Shown in pieces: positions 51,394 through 58,298 of a stretch of 64,000 nucleotides of DNA (position 1 is its first letter; each line of letters begins with the position of its first letter). Source of the stretch: Frateuria_A yonginensis (GTDB lineage: Bacteria > Pseudomonadota > Gammaproteobacteria > Xanthomonadales > Rhodanobacteraceae). A program made the position numbers and the translations under genes. The notes under the pieces were generated by a model. The model had not been told where the DNA came from. It ran no database searches and saw only the letters and a program-made list of their open reading frames with translations. The stretch is taken from contig NZ_JBBBNY010000002.1 of the NCBI RefSeq assembly GCF_037137055.1, positions 124,001 to 188,000 on the forward strand. The letters run 5' to 3'.

Positions 51394-51440
51394 ATGGTGG
51401 CCGGGGACGGAATCGAACCGCCGACACGGGGATTTTCAAT
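51394..51440. repeat. Attachment site, left copy (attL)
   Basis: 47 bp identical to 61126-61172: the last 46 bases of tRNA-Phe (minus strand, including CCA) plus one base. Sequence identity ends at 51441 (TTTCTATC here against CCCCTGCT in the true tRNA). Confidence 0.93.
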
Positions 51441-51558
51441 TTTCTATCCCTGATCCTAGCCGGGGATAACGGGACTAAGTGACCCTTTACAGAACAGGCG
51501 TTTGCGTTCATCCTTATCTAAACGGAAGTTAGCCGGGATGGGCCGAAATCGCCCCAAA

Positions 51559-51585
51559 GTGTGACCCCGGTGTGACCCCGAGCGG
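51559..51585. repeat. 27-bp repeat with two GTGTGACCCC units, left copy
   Basis: A 27-bp sequence starting GTGTGACCCCGGTGTGACCC and ending CGAGCGG is repeated exactly at 61037-61063. Each copy contains the decamer GTGTGACCCC twice. It lies 119 bp inside the left core repeat and 15 bp before the integrase start, as expected for arm-type integrase sites, and could also control integrase expression. Confidence 0.8.
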
Positions 51586-51599
51586 AAACCGGAGCCACC

Positions 51600-52901
51600 A
51601 TGCCGCGCCTCAACTTCACGAAATCCGTCCTGCTTGGGCTGCCGTTGCCGACCACCGGCCGTGAGACCTACACCGACGAAAAAACCCCGGGCCTTGAGCT
51701 GCGAATCACGCCCGCGGGCGTCCGGACGTTCTATGTGCGTCGGCGGGTGCGTGGCACGGGCAAGCTCGAGCGGATCACCGTCGGCCGGTTCCCGGAGGTC
51801 ACGGTAGAAGCCGCACGGCGCGCCGCGCTGGGCCACGTGGCGGCCCTGGCCGAAGGCCGGAGCGTCACCGCCGAGCATCGCGCCAAGCGCGCGCGTGGCG
51901 TCACACTCGGGGACGTACTGGCGGACTACCTGGGCGCGCACGACCTCAAACCGTCGACCGCAACCGAATACGCCGAAACGGTAGAGCGCCACCTCGCGGA
52001 CTGGCTGCCGCGGCCTGTGGTCGAAATCACGCGCGACGACGTGGAGCGCCTGCACCGAAAGCTATCGAAGGCGACCACGGCGGTTCGGAAGGATGCGATG
52101 GGCCGGAAGCGGAAGGTGAGCGTGGGCGGCCCTGCAGCGGCAAACCGGGTGGGGCGCATCCTGCGCGCGCTGCTGAACTACGCGGCCGCGAAATATGAGG
52201 ACGAAGCCGGGCGCCCGATCATCCTGGACAACCCCGTGCGTCGCCTGTCCGCGCTCAAGGCGTGGAACCGTGTCGACCGCCGGCGCCGTCGGATCGAGCG
52301 CGACGAGCTGGCCGCATGGCTGGCGGCCGTGGACGCCGAGCGGGAACGGGCGCCGGTGGCCGCTGACTTCCTGGAACTGTGCCTGTTCACCGGCCTGCGC
52401 CGGAACGAGGCGGCAAGCCTGCGCGTGGCTGACGTGAACCTGCGCGGCAAGCGGTTCACCGTCACGGACACCAAAAACCGCGACCCGCACACGCTCCCGG
52501 TTGGTCCGCACGTGCTGGCCCTGCTACAGCGGCGCATCGCGGCGGCGCGCGCGTCGGGGAGCGAATACCTGTTCGCAAGCACGGGCGCGGCCGGCTACCT
52601 CAACACGCCGGCAAAGCCGATCGCCCGGATCACCGAAGCTTGCGGCGTGGCTTTCTCAACGCACGATCTGCGGCGCACGTTCGCCAGCATCGCCGAATCC
52701 CTGGACGTGCCCGGGTACGCGCTCAAGCGGCTGCTGAATCACCGGAACGAGGGCGACGTCACCGCCGGTTACGTGGTGATCGACGTCGAGCGCCTACGGG
52801 CGCCCATGGAGTTGATCGAGTCATTCATCCTGCGCACCGCTGGCCGCGCACCGACGGGCAAGGTTGTGGAAATCGAGGCGGGGAGGGCGCGCCGTGGCTA
52901 A
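51600..52901 (+). CDS. int: Tyrosine recombinase, P4-like phage integrase
   Basis: A 433-residue integrase. The N-terminal part (GLELRITPAGVRTFYVRRRVRG; GRFPEVTVEAARRAALG) is the DUF4102 arm-binding domain of P4-type integrases, followed by a core-binding helical domain. The catalytic set is complete: R267 in FTGLRRNEA, K292 in DTKNRD, H355/R358 in HDLRRTF, H381 in LLNHRN and the nucleophile Y391 in AGYVVID. It lies next to the left att copy and reads into the element. P4-type enzymes typically use tRNA 3' ends, as seen here. Confidence 0.95.
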   Translation: MPRLNFTKSVLLGLPLPTTGRETYTDEKTPGLELRITPAGVRTFYVRRRVRGTGKLERITVGRFPEVTVEAARRAALGHVAALAEGRSVTAEHRAKRARGVTLGDVLADYLGAHDLKPSTATEYAETVERHLADWLPRPVVEITRDDVERLHRKLSKATTAVRKDAMGRKRKVSVGGPAAANRVGRILRALLNYAAAKYEDEAGRPIILDNPVRRLSALKAWNRVDRRRRRIERDELAAWLAAVDAERERAPVAADFLELCLFTGLRRNEAASLRVADVNLRGKRFTVTDTKNRDPHTLPVGPHVLALLQRRIAAARASGSEYLFASTGAAGYLNTPAKPIARITEACGVAFSTHDLRRTFASIAESLDVPGYALKRLLNHRNEGDVTAGYVVIDVERLRAPMELIESFILRTAGRAPTGKVVEIEAGRARRG

Positions 52902-53388
52902 GCGAGGACGACCGGCCAAGCGGGAGACGGCAAAGGACCAGCGGGACGCGCTGGCTGCAGCTTGGGCGCATGAATGGCACGCGGCTACGAAAGGCCAGCA
53001 CTGCGCTACGGCGCGCGCTGTTCAGGCGACAGGCCGCTCCCGCTCGCAAGTGAAGCGCGACGTGGCGAAGTATGGCCCCGGCGCCCGTCGCGCCATGAGT
53101 CCGCTTGTGGTCAACGGCTCGCGTGTTTTCGCACCGATGCGCGGGATACGCGAAGCCTTGCGAATCCGTGACTGCCTGGCACCTCTTGGCCCCGATGGGC
53201 AACGCCAATGGTTGCCGGGGCTTGAATGTCTAGATGACCTGCCGTGGGATGCCGCCGTAAAGGGATGGCACGCCATGCGCCGAAAGGCGCGCCGTGGTCG
53301 CGTGAAACAGTCAATGGCGGCCGTTCTTCGCGATCCCCGTTCGCGGGCGGAGTTGCTGGCCCTCATCGAGACTGCGGCGAAGAATTAA
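52894..53388 (+). CDS. Hypothetical protein of the mobile element
   Basis: A 164-residue basic protein starting at GTG (VAKRGRPAKRETAKDQRDAL), with a GGGGAGGG ribosome-binding site and an 8-bp overlap with the integrase gene. It contains a possible helix-turn-helix (TARAVQATGRSRSQVKRDVAKYG) and a basic C-terminus (MRRKARRGRVKQSMAAVLRD). It may be a DNA-binding regulator, but no family is recognised. Confidence 0.7.
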   Translation: MAKRGRPAKRETAKDQRDALAAAWAHEWHAATKGQHCATARAVQATGRSRSQVKRDVAKYGPGARRAMSPLVVNGSRVFAPMRGIREALRIRDCLAPLGPDGQRQWLPGLECLDDLPWDAAVKGWHAMRRKARRGRVKQSMAAVLRDPRSRAELLALIETAAKN

Positions 53389-53466
53389 TGGGCCACTTTG
53401 GCAGCTACCGAGCGCGCTGCCGTGTAACGAAGCTAAACCCCGCACACCCCCTGCGAGGTTTGGCCC

Positions 53467-53703
53467 ATGCATCATTTCGATCTGACTCCTTCCCCGGCGG
53501 ACCGCCCGCCTGAACTGCTGACGCCTGCCGAAGCCGCCGACCTGCTGCGGACCACCGAGGCGACGCTCGCCGTCTGGCGCTCAACCGGCCGCCACGGCAT
53601 CCCATTCGTAAAGCTTGGCCGCGCGGTTCGCTACCGTCGCACCGATTTGCTGGCCTGGCTGGACGCGCGTTCGTCTACGTCGACGGGTGAGGGTGCGAAG
53701 TGA
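53467..53703 (+). CDS. AlpA/excisionase-type helix-turn-helix protein
   Basis: A 78-residue protein with a MerR-like winged helix (HTH_17): LLTPAEAADLLRTTEATLAVWRSTGRHGIPFVKLGRAVRYRRTDLLAWLDAR. This is the pattern of AlpA and Xis proteins, which act as excisionases or as the activators of P4-like elements and Gram-negative PICIs. A GAGG ribosome-binding site precedes the ATG. Its last codons overlap the GTG start of the next gene. Confidence 0.88.
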   Translation: MHHFDLTPSPADRPPELLTPAEAADLLRTTEATLAVWRSTGRHGIPFVKLGRAVRYRRTDLLAWLDARSSTSTGEGAK

Positions 53704-54116
53704 TCGAACCGGCTCGCATCCGCTGGCCGCGTCCCGGCGAGCTGACCGCGCCTGCATCCGTGGCTGCGCATCTCGTCCACACTTCCGCCGAAGCGATGGC
53801 TGCTCGCCTTGCCATGAAATGGTGGCGATCGCTCATCTACATCCCCGGCCGCGGCTGGGCGGTGCTCGAGGACGGCGTCTGGGCGTTCCGCGACGCGGAG
53901 CGGGTGGCGATCGCCATCGCCCTGCAAGAGGACGACGGCGGCGACGTGGCCTTGGCGCGACGCCTGGCGACCATGCCAGCGTGGGCGCCGCGCGCCGAAC
54001 GTCGGGCCGCCCACAAGGCGCTTCGCGCGTGGGCTCGGAAATCGCCGGCGTTGCCGCTGGTACTGGTCGCGCTCGTCGAAGCCGAGCAGCTCCTAGCGTG
54101 GGAGCCGCGTGCGTGA
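53700..54116 (+). CDS. Hypothetical protein of the mobile element
   Basis: A 138-residue protein starting at GTG inside the end of the AlpA-like gene (GTGA overlap). It is rich in W and A (MKWWRSLIYIPGRGWAVLEDGVWAFRDAERVAIAIALQEDD) and ends with helical ALPLVLVALVEAEQLLAW. The first half looks like the small region found before primase or helicase domains in phages (GWAVLEDGVW), but the resemblance is weak. Tight coupling suggests a replication or regulatory role. Confidence 0.65.
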   Translation: MIEPARIRWPRPGELTAPASVAAHLVHTSAEAMAARLAMKWWRSLIYIPGRGWAVLEDGVWAFRDAERVAIAIALQEDDGGDVALARRLATMPAWAPRAERRAAHKALRAWARKSPALPLVLVALVEAEQLLAWEPRA

Positions 54117-54182
54117 CCGAAGTCAAGCCGTTGAAAGTTTTGGGTCAGGCGCGGGCGTTCGGCGCGCTCTACGGTGCGCGCC

Positions 54183-55358
54183 ATGGCTGATACCGCTGCT
54201 CAAAAGCCGCCGCCCCGGCGCCGCCCCGACGAGGCCGAGGTGCCAGCTCCTAACCTGCGCGCGGTCCCGGTCGACGATATCGAGCGCGCAGTGCTCCCGC
54301 GGACCGAGTACGCCGTCGCCGACCTGATCCCTCTCGCGCTTGTGCTGCTGGGCGGCCACGGTGGCGCGGGCAAGTCCATCTTGGCGCTCACCATCGCCGC
54401 GCACGTGGCTGCAGGCGCGCCATTCGCCGGCCACGAATGCCGGCCTGGTCGCGTGCTGTTTGTCTCGCTCGAAGATGACGGCCACCTGGTGCGGTTCCGC
54501 CTCAAGCGCGTCTGCCGGGCCTACGGGCTCGACGCTGTTGCCATCGCCCGTAACCTGGTCCTGCTCGACGGTACGGCCGGCAACGCCACGCTGGCAACGG
54601 AAATCGCCGTAGCAGGCACCCGTGACACGGTCGCCACGGCCACCTTCACCGAGCTGCAGGCCGCCGCGGTAGGCGCGCGCCTCATCGTGGTCGACAACGC
54701 CAGCGACGCCTTCGACGCGAACGAGAACGATCGCCGGTCCGTGCGCGCCTTCATGCGCCTGCTCGCCGGCCTCGCGCGCGCCAACGGTGCGGCGGTGCTG
54801 TTGCTTGCCCATATCGACAAGGCCGCCGCCCGCTTTGGAGCCCGCGGCGACAACTACAGCGGCTCGACTGCCTGGCACAACAGCGCGCGCGCTCGCCTTG
54901 CGTTGCTGCGCGAGGGCAACGCGATCGAGCTGCGGCAGGAAAAAAACAACTTGGGGCCTCTAGCCGAACCGCTGCGGCTGAGGTGGAACCCCGACGGCGT
55001 GCTGGTGCCGACCGATGGCAACGAAATCGACCCTGCGGAGACGCACGCAACCGCGCAAGACAACGAGGACGTGATGCGCTGCCTGGCGCTGGCCGTGCAT
55101 GGCGGCGTGACCGTCTACACCGCCCGCAACGGCGGCCATACGGCATACGCGGCGCTCAAGACGATGCCCGAGTTTCCCGCGTGGGCGGTCGACAAGTCGA
55201 GGTTTTGGGCGGCACTGACGCGGCTCGACCGCCTAGGCTGGATCGTGCGCGAGGTTTGCGTAACCCCCAGCCGCAACAAGACCGAGAAATGGGCCATTGG
55301 CCCGGGGGCTCCGGACAAGCACAAGACCCCGCCGACCTGGGCAGGGAGCGCTTCCTGA
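54183..55358 (+). CDS. RepA-like AAA (RecA-fold) replication ATPase
   Basis: A 391-residue protein. Walker A is LLGGHGGAGKSILALTIA (K64), Walker B is GARLIVVDNASDAFDANEND, and LLAHIDKAAARFG plus SGSTAWHNSARARLALLRE match the RepA/RSF1010-type hexameric helicase family (AAA_25) found in plasmids and phage satellites. The C-terminal part (DVMRCLALAVHGG...) looks like a winged helix. It probably drives element replication. No separate primase is visible. An iteron-like cluster lies directly downstream. An earlier GTG at 54174 is possible. Confidence 0.88.
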   Translation: MADTAAQKPPPRRRPDEAEVPAPNLRAVPVDDIERAVLPRTEYAVADLIPLALVLLGGHGGAGKSILALTIAAHVAAGAPFAGHECRPGRVLFVSLEDDGHLVRFRLKRVCRAYGLDAVAIARNLVLLDGTAGNATLATEIAVAGTRDTVATATFTELQAAAVGARLIVVDNASDAFDANENDRRSVRAFMRLLAGLARANGAAVLLLAHIDKAAARFGARGDNYSGSTAWHNSARARLALLREGNAIELRQEKNNLGPLAEPLRLRWNPDGVLVPTDGNEIDPAETHATAQDNEDVMRCLALAVHGGVTVYTARNGGHTAYAALKTMPEFPAWAVDKSRFWAALTRLDRLGWIVREVCVTPSRNKTEKWAIGPGAPDKHKTPPTWAGSAS

Positions 55359-55398
55359 TGCGTGCAATTCGTGCGTGCGTACAACCCCCATACCCCCC

Positions 55399-55480
55399 GC
55401 AATCGAACGCACGCGCGGTGCGCGTTCGATGCAATGCGCGTTCAAAGCAATCGAACGCACATCGAACGATGAACGCACCG
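55399..55480. repeat. Iteron-like repeat cluster, possible replication origin
   Basis: The 14-bp sequence GCAATCGAACGCAC occurs at 55399-55412 and 55447-55460. Related units ATCGAACG (55461) and GAACGCAC (55471), and the inverted arms GCGTTCGAT (55422-55430) and GCGCGTTC, lie between and beside them. ATCGAACGC and GCGTTCGAT form an inverted pair around 55402-55430. Position right after the RepA-like gene fits an origin bound by replication proteins. Confidence 0.6.
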
Positions 55481-55503
55481 ACACCTGATAGCCCGAGGAC
55501 ACG

Positions 55504-55953
55504 ATGACGATCCCGACTCCCGAAATCGACCATGCGGCAACTGCTGCCGCGCTTGACCGCGCCTATGCGGCGATGGTCACGCTCGACGCGATGCTGGCCC
55601 GATCGGGTGCGCGTTCCTGGCAACCGCCACGCACCCACGCGCTTGCCGCCTTCGGCGAGCTGCACCACCTGCGCGACCAGTTGCACACGCTCGCCGCTGG
55701 TCCGGGGCTCGCCTCTGCCTACCGCACGTGCGCGACCGTGGCCGCGCCTTCCTCCCCTGCTGGGGAAATCGCGGGTCCTTCCCCGAGGCAAACGGATACG
55801 GGGGACGACGACCGCGGGGCTTCCGTAGTGGAAGGCGCGCCTATGGGGCCTTCCACCGCCACAGCGCACGCCTGCGGCCCGTGCAGTACCGAGACCAGCC
55901 CGATCCCCTCCGAGCATACCGAAGCGCCTGAAAGCGCAGCCACGGGCGCCTAG
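55504..55953 (+). CDS. Hypothetical protein of the mobile element
   Basis: A 149-residue protein with a helical N-terminus (ATAAALDRAYAAMVTLDAMLARSG; HALAAFGELHHLRDQLHTLAAG) and a low-complexity tail rich in S, T, P and E. No family recognised. An AGGACACG sequence precedes the ATG. It follows the iteron-like cluster. Confidence 0.6.
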   Translation: MTIPTPEIDHAATAAALDRAYAAMVTLDAMLARSGARSWQPPRTHALAAFGELHHLRDQLHTLAAGPGLASAYRTCATVAAPSSPAGEIAGPSPRQTDTGDDDRGASVVEGAPMGPSTATAHACGPCSTETSPIPSEHTEAPESAATGA

Positions 55954-56029
55954 ACGCGCCGTCCCCGCCCGACAAAACACGCCGAGCGCGCCGGCATCCG
56001 CGCGATCAACCAAACGGAGAAACACGACG

Positions 56030-56851
56030 ATGACCACCAGCAACACCAACCGCGGCCCGAGGGCGGGACAGCTGCAAGCCGGCGACATGATCGCCGACGG
56101 CCAGAACCTGGTCGATCTGCTCGCGTTCGATTCGGTCGCCGCGGGCGTCAAGATCGGTGACATGCTGCGCGAGCGCCTGGCGATGGCCGAGCGCGCCGTG
56201 ACCCGCCACACCGACGGCGCCGAGGATGCGCAGTTGCGCGGCGACGACGCCGAGCGCGCACACGCCGAGGAGGGAGCGCGCCTCCAGCGTGAGGTGAACC
56301 GCCTGCGCCTGGCGATCGAGCGCGCCGACCAGCGCCTGGCCGAGGTCGCCACCGCCGAGCGTCAGGCCGACGCCCGGGCCAAGCTGAAGTCAGCCACGAA
56401 AGCCGCCGCGCGAGCCGAGGCAATCGTGGCGACGGATTACCCCACCGCAGCGCGCACCGTGGCCGCGCTCTTGGAAGAGCTGCGCGCGATGCAGGGCGAG
56501 GTGATCGCCGCCCGCCGCGCCGCGCGCGATGCCGGGCTCGACGCTGAAGCCGACGCGCTCGCCCTCCCCCACGAGCGCCGCACGCGGCCGGGTGCATTCG
56601 AGGAAGTCGAGTTCGAGGTTCTGAGCGGCGGTGCAGCGGTGATCGATGCCGCCAGTGGACGTGAGGTGATCGGCGAGCGGAGCGATGGGCGAAGCGTGCT
56701 CGGCGACATGCCCCAGCGTGCGACGCGTCTTCGCGTGGAGCGGCGTTTCGTCCCGGGTCGATCGGCACCGGACCTCACGGCGGCACGGGTGATCCTGCCG
56801 GACACGGACCGCGAGGGCGCGTACATCGTCAAGCAGGGCGAGGCGCGCTAA
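56030..56851 (+). CDS. Coiled-coil hypothetical protein of the mobile element
   Basis: A 273-residue protein. Residues ~35-180 are highly charged and helical (RAHAEEGARLQREVNRLRLAIERADQRLAEVATAERQ), a long coiled coil. The C-terminal part is different: EEVEFEVLSGGAAVIDAASGREVIG and LRVERRFVPGRSAPDLTAARVILPDTDREGAYIVKQG, suggesting a beta-rich domain. A phage structural or scaffold role is possible, but nothing decides it. Good GGAG ribosome-binding site; the next gene starts 2 bp later. Confidence 0.7.
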   Translation: MTTSNTNRGPRAGQLQAGDMIADGQNLVDLLAFDSVAAGVKIGDMLRERLAMAERAVTRHTDGAEDAQLRGDDAERAHAEEGARLQREVNRLRLAIERADQRLAEVATAERQADARAKLKSATKAAARAEAIVATDYPTAARTVAALLEELRAMQGEVIAARRAARDAGLDAEADALALPHERRTRPGAFEEVEFEVLSGGAAVIDAASGREVIGERSDGRSVLGDMPQRATRLRVERRFVPGRSAPDLTAARVILPDTDREGAYIVKQGEAR

Positions 56852-56853
56852 CC

Positions 56854-57369
56854 GTGCCGCGAGCGGCGACCACCGACACCCTCCCGGCGGAGGTCAGCGC
56901 CGCTACCCTCGCGCAGCTGCTGGGGATCGGACCCCGGCGCCTGCGCGAGCTGGCAGAGCTGAGCGTGGTCCCGCGCACACCGCGCGGCCGGTATCCCTTC
57001 GCCGAGGCGGTGGCGGCCTATACCGCGCACCTGCGCGAAGTGGCGGCCGGGCGTGCCGCCGAGGTTCGCGACGGCGGCGAGGTGCTCGACCTGGCGACAG
57101 AGCGTGCTCGGCTCGCGAAGGCGCAGCGCGAGCACGTGGAGTTGCGCATGGCGCGGGAGCGTGGCGAGCTGGTCGACGCCGAGGCGGTTCGGCTGAAGTA
57201 CGCCGCGATGGTGCGCGGCGCCGTCAGCCGCCTGCGTGGCGTGCCCTCGCGCGCCCGTGGCCGCCTCCCAAGCCTCACCGTGGACGGGGTGGAGGAGCTG
57301 GAACGGCTGATTGACGAAGCGCTCGAGGAGGTCGCCAACGGCACCGACGCCGAGGAGGTTGCCGCATGA
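56854..57369 (+). CDS. Nu1-like terminase small subunit / DNA packaging protein
   Basis: A 171-residue protein starting at GTG. The N-terminus is a winged helix-turn-helix (SAATLAQLLGIGPRRLRELAEL-type, with VPRTPRGRYPFAEAVAAYTAHLRE), followed by the helical LDLATERARLAKAQREHVELRMARERGELVDAEAVRLKYAAMVRGAVSRLRGVPSR. This matches phage lambda gpNu1-type small terminase subunits, which choose the DNA to be packaged. There is no large subunit in the element. PICIs use their own small terminase to redirect a helper phage's packaging machine. Confidence 0.88.
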   Translation: MPRAATTDTLPAEVSAATLAQLLGIGPRRLRELAELSVVPRTPRGRYPFAEAVAAYTAHLREVAAGRAAEVRDGGEVLDLATERARLAKAQREHVELRMARERGELVDAEAVRLKYAAMVRGAVSRLRGVPSRARGRLPSLTVDGVEELERLIDEALEEVANGTDAEEVAA

Positions 57370-57674
57370 CCGACCACGATACCGACGCGCTTCACCGCGC
57401 GCGCCTGGCGTTCCGGGCCGCCCGCCACGCCTTGGCCCGCGCCGCACTGGCAGACGATGACCGTGCACTGATTGCCGCCTGCTGGCGCCTCTTGCGCGCA
57501 AACGATCGCCTCGCGCGCCTGGCCACCTTCCCGACGCCGCGCGATGAGCGCACGCGCTGCCGGTGGCGAGGGTTCGCGTTGGCGGCTCTTGCCGACCATA
57601 TCCCCGCCGGCCTGACTCATCGGGCGCGACGCCTGTACCCGCAACACATCATCAACGGAGGAACCAACCGATGA
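57366..57674 (+). CDS. Hypothetical protein of the mobile element
   Basis: A 102-residue basic, arginine- and alanine-rich helical protein (ALHRARLAFRAARHALARAALADDDRALIAACWRLLRANDRLARLA). ATGA overlap with the small terminase gene and a 4-bp overlap with the next gene support real, coupled translation. No family recognised. Confidence 0.62.
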   Translation: MTDHDTDALHRARLAFRAARHALARAALADDDRALIAACWRLLRANDRLARLATFPTPRDERTRCRWRGFALAALADHIPAGLTHRARRLYPQHIINGGTNR

Positions 57675-58258
57675 TCGATACCAACGCAGACGCCAACATG
57701 GCCGAGCGCGTCCGGCTGCATGCCGCACACGACGTGGCCGAGCACCTGATGAGCGCCCTCGCTACCGCTGGCCGTGCGATGGCGGCACTGCTCGACGGCA
57801 CCGGTGCCGATGGCTGGCAGGGGCCCGAGCCTGGCGCATCGCCAAGCACCGCCGAGGATGCCGCGGGCTTGGCTGGCGACACGCTGGCCCGCTCTGCGCG
57901 CCGCCTGCTCGAGCTGCACCGACTCGAGGATGGCCCCGGCATTGCCGACTTCGCGCGCGCTTGCCTGGCGTACAGCGCTGCGCTTCACGTGGCCGCGGCT
58001 GGCCGCTGGCCGGAGGACCTGGACGCGATCCATGCGGCTATGCGCCGTGCGCTGCAGGCGGTCGAGGCCGACACGCGGCTGACCGCCAAGGGAGCGTTGC
58101 GCGCCCACGCGCTCGACGCCGAACGCCTGCGCGCGATCGGTCCTGCCGGCGTGACGCTCGCCGCGCGCATCGATCACGAGTGCCGGCACGCCCTGACCGA
58201 GTTGCACCGCATCGCTTCCGCACCTGCGGCGATCACCGCGGGCGCTGGCCTGTTCTAG
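57671..58258 (+). CDS. Hypothetical protein of the mobile element
   Basis: A 195-residue helical protein (MAERVRLHAAHDVAEHLMSALATAGRAMAALLDG ... LARSARRLLELHRLEDGPGIADFARACLAY). It contains no motif that I recognise. It overlaps the upstream gene by 4 bp and is followed after 40 bp by the tape-measure gene. A role as a tail-assembly or chaperone-like protein is possible by position only. Confidence 0.62.
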   Translation: MIDTNADANMAERVRLHAAHDVAEHLMSALATAGRAMAALLDGTGADGWQGPEPGASPSTAEDAAGLAGDTLARSARRLLELHRLEDGPGIADFARACLAYSAALHVAAAGRWPEDLDAIHAAMRRALQAVEADTRLTAKGALRAHALDAERLRAIGPAGVTLAARIDHECRHALTELHRIASAPAAITAGAGLF

Positions 58259-58298
58259 CAGCCGCCACAACCACACACCAGACCAAAGGGGATTCACA

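Noticed and set aside
51394..51440. Second tRNA-Phe gene
   Set aside because: Only the 3' 46 bases match; the anticodon arm breaks off and there is no 5' half. It is the displaced end left by integration.
55399..55480. CRISPR array
   Set aside because: The repeats are short (14 bp), irregularly spaced and partly inverted, with no repeat-spacer unit; no cas gene is present in the window.
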